From assembly GCA_003255025.1 (NCBI GenBank), contig QANY01009317.1, positions 62,001-126,000 of the forward strand: a stretch of 64,000 nt of DNA, given 5' to 3'. The stretch's first letter is position 1; each line of letters opens with the position of its first letter. Source of the DNA: Datisca glomerata (taxonomy: Eukaryota; Streptophyta; Magnoliopsida; Cucurbitales; Datiscaceae). Below the pieces are notes generated by a model. It did not search any database. It was not told the DNA's origin and worked only from the letters and a program-made list of their open reading frames with translations. The translations under genes were made by a program, and so were the position numbers. Below are positions 57,791 through 64,000 of the stretch, in pieces.

Positions 57791-58069
57791 TAATTTCTAA
57801 AAGAAATAATTTTGTGAAATAATGGGAAGTGAAAAGACATGAATGGGAGGAGATCACCTATTTATTTATAGAGGGTCATAAGCAATCTAAGTCTTCCAAA
57901 GAGAGATTAATGTGCAGTGTCGATCACCTCAACATATGTAGTAATAATTAGGACTTGTACTCATTAAAGAAAAGGGTCATCAATGCACAGTTATACATAC
58001 CTTAGGTAAGGCAAAAATTCATAGTCTGATAAGCCTAGGAACCAGAAGCTCATAGGACTGGGGGGGAAA

Positions 58070-59204
58070 TGTTAAACCCTAAATCTCCCAAGGCAATAAT
58101 TTCATGGATGCCCAGATTCGGGCCCATGAGAAGATGCTCGAAGCATTGGAGGCCCAGTACGAATGAAATAATCACTTAAAGGCATTGACGTAAACACGTC
58201 AAGGCTAGAATAATGGAGCTTCAGTAGGTACGCCAAAGTCCCAGAAACAAAAGGCTCAGAATTTTACGAAGGCTCCCAAGGAAAGATGCATTGGCATACT
58301 GCTGACGCCTCAAAGATGGAACCTCGACATTTTATTGAGGCAAGAGATCTCAGAATATTAGCGAGGCCTCAGCATAATACCGAAGCCCCCACCCCTTTTT
58401 GATGAAGTTAGGCTGGCCGAGCCACAAGCCTGGGTATCTATGTCAGAGGCGCGCACACAATGGAAAAAGTCTCGGTAATGAGCAAACAAGCACCTAATTT
58501 GTAGGTCACTAGAAGTGCCTAAGTCTACGGGAGACTCTTAAGAGAATGAAGCCTAAGGACGCATGAACTTCACCGTGGCAGTCCAGAATTGGCCAAGGTA
58601 CAAATCTCGCAGACAACGTAGTATGTCATCGACCGCATTAATAACATCCTAACGAATCAAAAGGCAGCATGAGTAACATGGTATCGGGGCACCTGACATC
58701 AGGTACTAACAAGCCTAATTATAGCAGATCATTTAATGCAAAAATAGTAATAGTTGAGCCTCAAGCCTCTACATCTTAGTACAATAACAGGCTGGACCGA
58801 TTTATGACATTAGCTCTCATCAGATCGTACTCCTAATGCATCAATGAGCTAAGGCCAGAGACTGGATGCACTTCAGAGCACATCTCATTGGAGGAACAGA
58901 GTAAGGTGAAATGTTATTGGTAGGCTGAGAATAAATTGTACAATGTCTCAAAGCCCTAACTAACAAACTTACACTGTAAATAGGTGGGACACCATGGTGA
59001 AAGGTAAGCAATCACTTCTCAACAACACCATTGACTTCATTACTTTTATTCCACTGCTCTGACTTATGCTTCGGAGGGGTAAAAAGGAGACCATCCTCCT
59101 TCACCTCGGTCTCTTACTTTACCTTATCTCATTACAGGTATGGAGAGAGAAAATGAGCAGACACATTGCTAATCTGATCTCATCCCGAGATTTAACCTTC
59201 AACA
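58070..59204 (+). repeat. Putative 3' LTR of gypsy F
   Basis: Starts TGTTAAACCCTAAATC directly after a G7 polypurine tract (GGACTGGGGGGGAAA), and a plausible end CTTCAACA lies at 59204, giving TG...CA and about 1135 bp. There is no second LTR in the window for comparison, so the right boundary is tentative. No coding content. Confidence 0.55.
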
Positions 59205-59749
59205 TTAGTGATTGCTAATAATTTTATAAGTGAAGAATTGTGCTGATAGTTTTTTAGTTTTGTACTATTTGGATAATTTATAGTTTTGGCTCATCACCTA
59301 TTTCATAGGTTTGGAACACACATTATTTGGACTAGGTCAAAAATATGGTTTCAAATAACGACTGCTACGTTACACAACGGTATCAGAAGCCTCTGATACC
59401 TACTGAAACTAGTATCATTCACCAGCATCGCGGTCGTTTTCAGAGCGTAACAACCGCCAGGGGCCACGACAGACTGCGACGACCGTTATCTTCTACAACG
59501 GGCACACGACACCATGAACTTGTAATACTAACTTGTAAACTATAATAGAAGAAGATGGGTGTCGATGGGAAGAAGATGGGTTTCAACGGGAAGAAGATGG
59601 GTTGGAGAAGATGATGATTTTGGAAAGTGTGTTACACGTGTCATTTGTTTATGGGCTAAAAGTACATTAATGATAAATAATGAATGGAATGAGATACAAC
59701 TGTTTTCTTTAATATTTTAAAGTAATTTTCTTTCTTTGTAAAAAAAAAT
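59205..59749. other. Non-coding segment with PBS-like palindrome and 21-bp repeats
   Basis: Holds the inverted repeat at 59379-59400 and three 21-bp units GAAGAAGATGGGTNTCNANGG starting at 59548, 59569 and 59590. A 66-codon ORF (59345-59545) is Arg/Thr-rich and unrecognised. Confidence 0.5.
59379..59400. repeat. Perfect inverted repeat containing GGTATCAGA
   Basis: GGTATCAGA (59379-59387), loop AGCC, then TCTGATACC (59392-59400). The left arm equals part of the TGGTATCAGAGC primer-binding sequence used by many retrotransposons. Confidence 0.85.
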
Positions 59750-60232
59750 TAAATTCTCTTTTCAATTGGGAGACACTTAATATATGGTGGTTTAAGAGGA
59801 GGTGGATCGCCAAAGTAGTATAGTCCATCCCGCTCATACCCCCTGCCAAAAATCTAGAGCTTTGGCTAGACGACTAACAGATAAAAGGTTCATAGCAAAT
59901 TTAGGCAAATGAAAAGCAGATGTAAGAGTAATTTCAGGAGACAGTTATACAATCCATCTACCGCTCACAACAATCCGAGAACCATCAGCTAACTGTGCCA
60001 AACCTTTAACAGGTTCCAATGGTGTAGAAAAAACTAATAAATCACCAGTCATATGATCATTTGCCCCCGAATCCAAAATCCATGTAGGTGATTCAGTACG
60101 AATATGAAGTGTTGTGGGAGTACCTGAGGCAGTGGAGATAGGAGGATCAGAAACATAGGCAATAGCAATAATAAGAATCTGCTGAGACATGAGATGAGAC
60201 ACCTAAATTCTCTTTTCAATTGGGAGACACTT
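59750..60232 (-). pseudogene. copia gag-protease fragment between 29-bp direct repeats
   Basis: The minus strand from 60202 encodes a piece of copia polyprotein with WILDSGANDHMTGDLLVF (about 60020-60080, catalytic D-S-G kept) and PVKGLAQLADGSRIVVSG; after frameshifts it continues with NLLSVSRLAKALDF (about 59850-59895). A 29-bp sequence starting TAAATTCTCTTTTCAATTGG is present exactly at 59750-59778 and again at 60204-60232, enclosing the fragment. There is no LTR, primer-binding site, polypurine tract or poly-A tail. Confidence 0.85.
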
Positions 60233-61440
60233 TGACCGGTTTCATAAAGAACGTCGACTTATATACAACTCTTTGACAAAAAAGAAATCAAAGCTAAAAA
60301 AACCTGTTAAAGATCGTTGGACTAATTTTACAATGAATTATGAAAACACGATTTTTAGGTTGTCTTATATACTCTTATTTTGTAAAATCTAATGAGTTCA
60401 ATAATTAATTTTTTAATAATTTCACAAAAAATCAACTAAAAATTAGTATGTCAAATATTTAAAAAAAAACTGTTAAAAGTGATATTAAATGTGATTGTGG
60501 CTTTAACAAATATTTAAAATATCATTTTCCTTAATTTGTTAGAACTTGAAAAAAAATTCACTGTCACGACATTCGCGACCCGTTACGAAATATTTATTAT
60601 GCCTAATTTCTACGCTATTGCGATTGTGACGTGACGGAGACCGCGACGCGATTCAAAATCACAGTCATAGTCAGAAATGTCTTCTGACCAATCAACAAGT
60701 GACAATTTAATAGGAATATTGATGTACATTTGATAACTATTAATACCTCTATTGTAGATTTTGAAGAATTTTTTTGTAAGGGGATACATTTGGCGAAGAT
60801 GAAGATGGAATTGCGTTTGATCTATTTGAGACAAAATTATGTTTATGTGTAATTTTATTTTAATGCATCTTGTTAGGAATTAATGAAGGCTGTAGTTTGC
60901 TTCGTGGACTAATATGTACTAGTTCTCACGGCCATTTTCACAGTTTTCTCCAGTTTTTTTATTTGTTTTCTTTATATCTCTTCATTTGAAAAAACACATG
61001 TATTTCTTTTCAGCTCCCTTTCTTCTCTTAGGACCATCTGAGAAAACCCTTAGATGTATCTTGAGATTAAAACATGATTATGATATTTTTATATTTTCGC
61101 ATGAGGCTCCATATTGAGTCCATGACAAATAATTTTTGCACGATATGTTGAGAGTAATGAACTAGAGTTTTATAAGATTTGACATTTCTAGATCTCTAGT
61201 ATTTGAATGACAAAATAATAATGTAATTAGAATAAATAGATAGAAACATTAATGTAATAATACATTAATTTAAAATATAACATTAGATGATTCTAAGGAC
61301 AAATAAAAAATGAATAAATTTAAACATAGCAATAAATATTAAAATGCTTCAGCAAATCAATTCTTACTTAAACAACCATTCATTTGGAGCTTTCTATAAA
61401 CATATATTTTCATGTCAAACAAAAAATTATCTAATATGGA
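60233..61440. other. Non-coding stretch
   Basis: AT-rich except for a GC-richer patch around 60560-60670 with repeated CGCGAC/GTGACG words. No gene recognised; the 74-codon minus ORF at 60610-60834 has no known motif. Confidence 0.45.
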
Positions 61441-61449
61441 GTTTTCTAT

Positions 61450-61975
61450 AGTCTTTAGTGTCTCTCTCTTTCCCCTCTCTCTCCCTCTCGCTCTCTCTTT
61501 GTCTCTCTCCCTCTCTTTCTCGCTCTCTCTCTCTCACTATATATATATATATATACATATATCTCCCTCTCTCTCTCCCTCTTCCTCTCTCACTCTCTCT
61601 CTCTCTCACTCTATATATATACGTCTCTCTCTCTATCTCCCTCTCTCTCTATTCTCTCTCTCTATCTTTATCTCTACCTCTCACACACACACTCTCTCTA
61701 TGTATATATATATCACTCTCTCTCTCTCCCTCTCTCTCTCATTCTTTCTCTCACTCTCTGTCTCTCTCGCACTCTCTGTCTATCTATCTCTGCCATCTCT
61801 CTATCATTCTCTCTCTCTCCCTCTCTCCCATCTCTCACTCCTCTCCCTCTTTCTTTCTCTCACTATCTCTCTCGCTTTCTCTCAGTCACTCTCTACCTCT
61901 CTCTTTCTCGCTCTCCCTCCCTTCCCCGTCCCCCCCCCTCTCTCTCACTCTCACTTTCTCTCTCCCTCTCTCACT
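61450..61975. repeat. Long (CT)n-rich compound microsatellite
   Basis: About 525 bp of pyrimidine-rich plus strand built from CTCTCT runs with CCCTCTCT and CACTCTCT variants, interrupted by three to four TATATA blocks (61538-61560, 61612-61622, 61699-61713). The 247- and 182-codon open frames here are artefacts of low complexity (Ser/Leu-only peptides). Confidence 0.97.
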
Positions 61976-64000
61976 AAAACTTACAATAAGGGCATATTTG
62001 GAATGACATTTAAATTAGCTGGAAAAAAACTTATGAGAATATTTCTCTTTTTCCCCCTCCCTTGTATATATAGTATTGGTTACGAAGTAAAGTTCTATGG
62101 TATATGGAATTTATTGTTACTTGGGGTTTATTCACCCGTGAATTTTATTAACTAGCCCCACATAGGGTGATCCAAGGGTCAATGGACACTTTTGTACCGT
62201 ACATCCCATGTACTTAAGTGTTACTCTGGTTATGAAAAGTAAAAATTATAGTATAACCATCATTTCAGTTGGAATGGTCATATTAGTTTGGCCACAATAG
62301 CATATGCTGATATGCCCTTCATTTGGGTCGCCAGTACATTTTTGGGGTAAATGATCCTTAATCATTAATCTAGAATCCTACTATATCTTCAAACATGTAT
62401 TTCAGAACATTTGCTAGACAGAACTGTCCAACTTAATTTTAAAGATACCACATTTCTTCTCCTTACACTACATTAATTGAGAGCAAATTGCATGGGATTT
62501 TTCATTGTTTTGAAATATGTGCTCAATACAAAAATTCAATAGATTCAAGAAGGGTAATTGGCTTCCATTATCTGTCCTCCCTACACTACATTAATTGAGA
62601 GCAAACTGCATGAATTTGCATGGTTTTGACATCTGTCCTCAATACAATAATTCAATATATTCAATAAGAGTCATTGGCTTTCGTTGAGAATCAAACTAGT
62701 TGTTACTAACATCCCTTGGGAGTCAAACAAGTCTCATTGATTTTGATTAATTCCTAACGGAATCAAAACCAAATATAGCAGTTACTAACATCTACTCTCA
62801 TTTGAAAAGTCACTGAATTCTAGATATGCGCAAATAACGTCTTTTGAATTCAAAAATCACCTATGTAATACTATGTTAACAGCTAGCTAGAGAAGTTACA
62901 CTTGAATAACAACTTCCACATCCCTAACATTCACTCTCATTTATTTGAAATGGTGGCACATATGTTCAATACCAAAATATCAAAACTTGAATTTTACATA
63001 TGATTAACAAAAAATTAATAGAGACTATACCTTAAAAACATGTGGTAAATTTTGCTCCCGTGTAATTCAAAATTCTATTTCAAAACCTACAAAAACAATG
63101 ATACAAATAAATTACAAATGGAAAAATATATAACATATTGCAATCAATCAATCGTTTATTTTAAATAAAATTCATCCAAAAAACGACATTAAATTGTTAT
63201 GGAAATAAAAATGTGAAATAATAATAATGTGAAGTAAAAAACATTTTATTAGCAGTTACCAAGAAACAATAATTATAGACATAAATTGGTAGAATCAATT
63301 ATGATATTTTTATTCTAAATAATCAGTTACAAAAATTGAGTCACTTCATCATAATTTCAAACCGAATAACTCACTGTAAATAACACAACCATATTCCACA
63401 TCTCCACATTCCCAGAGTTTGCTAATTTTGGATTACACAATCCTATAGTGCTAGATATATACATTTCCAGACAAACACAATGACAGGCAACGAACAATAT
63501 TTTGCTCCAATTTCAAAATTGGAAGTTTTTCAAAAATATTGGACAGTCAAAGTTTCGGTTGTTTGAAAAGGGTTGATTGAGACTTTCAGAAACTCAAAAA
63601 GGTCTTCTAGACATTTTGAAACTCATTTTGATGGATGATGAGGTAAAAAATTTTAGTGGCATAAAAAAAATATGTTGTTTCATGTTAGAAATCTTAATCA
63701 TTTCTAATGCCTTTAGGGAACAAATGTGCAAGCTGTGATGTATAACGATACCATAACTGCGTTTGAAACTTTGACTGAAACTTTGATTGAGAAGCACAAA
63801 ACTTATTTCATTACCAATGCAAATGTAAGATCTATAGACAAGGGTTTCATAATGTGCATGAAGAGATAGAAATCATCATTTTATCAAATACAATTATCAA
63901 GGAATCAAATGAACGAATTTATGTCGTGCAACAATCATTAGTAACTTAGAATGACTTTTAAAGTTTCCAATGACAACAAAACATTGTTTGGTAATAACAT
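61976..64000. other. Non-coding AT-rich stretch with a 118-bp tandem duplication
   Basis: No gene recognised to the window end. The only structured feature I see is the duplication at 62464-62700. Confidence 0.5.
62464..62700. repeat. Tandem duplication, two 118-bp units
   Basis: TACACTACATTAATTGAGAG at 62464 recurs at 62582. Matching blocks GCAAATTGCATG / GCAAACTGCATG, CTCAATACAA and ATTGGCTT continue through both units. Moderate divergence. Confidence 0.85.

Larger units (their letters stand above)
53120..59204 (+). mobile_element. Ty3/gypsy element F (Tat-like), 5'-truncated, with antisense ORF region
   Basis: From left to right: end of integrase on plus (53120-53838), a 72-bp minisatellite, a long region coding on minus (57790-54700), a G-rich polypurine tract (58058-58069) and a putative 3' LTR (58070-59204). 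This order (pol, repeats, antisense ORF, LTR) is known for Tat-lineage plant gypsy elements. RT, gag and the 5' LTR are absent from the window side where they should lie. Frames are broken throughout. Confidence 0.78.

Noticed and set aside
61412..62155. 247-residue open frame, the longest in the window
   Set aside because: Low-complexity Ser/Leu peptide read from a CT microsatellite; not a gene.

Overview
This is a plant nuclear window, almost certainly from a eudicot. It is AT-rich, has GT-AG spliced genes, a nuclear tRNA-Asn gene with a Pol III T-tract, and is mostly decayed LTR retrotransposons of the Ty1/copia and Ty3/gypsy superfamilies, with a plant L1-type LINE, CACTA-type DNA transposons and a tRNA-related SINE. 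I cannot name the species. One ambiguous base (n) lies in a TA microsatellite near 23088.

Layout. 1-5865: minus-strand Ty3/gypsy element (gag, protease, RT, RNase H), interrupted by a long solo copia LTR (600-2536). 5930-9975: decayed minus-strand copia element whose 3' LTR belongs to the same family as that solo LTR. 12573-23258: complete minus-strand copia element with target duplication CCAAA; its 3' LTR carries a 5.5 kb CACTA transposon (12623-18150) holding pieces of a plant aspartokinase-homoserine dehydrogenase gene. 23264-27150: non-coding, with a MITE-like fold-back, a 170-bp tandem duplication and a SINE with an 11-bp target duplication.

27159-30772 is the only host gene island: a tRNA-Val pseudogene, a tRNA-Asn gene, a three-exon DCC-family (DUF393) gene on plus, and a convergent three-exon gene on minus for a conserved, probably plastid-targeted protein of unknown function. 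Both protein genes have intact frames and clean splice sites.

31820-42110: plus-strand L1-type LINE split by a complete copia element (32124-37322, target duplication TAGAT). 42902-43016: second SINE copy, minus. 43204-48120: complete minus-strand copia element (target duplication AATAT). 48126-52092: AT-rich, nothing recognised. 52093: CACTA-like terminus. 53120-59204: 3' half of a Tat-like Ty3/gypsy element on plus (integrase end, 72-bp minisatellite, long antisense ORF region, PPT, putative 3' LTR). 59750-60232: copia protease fragment between 29-bp direct repeats. 61450-61975: long CT-rich microsatellite. The rest is AT-rich non-coding DNA with a 118-bp tandem duplication.

No novel multi-gene system is visible. 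The most interesting signals are the captured aspartokinase exons in the CACTA element, the reconstructable nested insertions, the SINE pair, the antisense ORF with 13-residue repeats, and the conserved host gene of unknown function. All calls come from reading the sequence; no database search or computed alignment was run.
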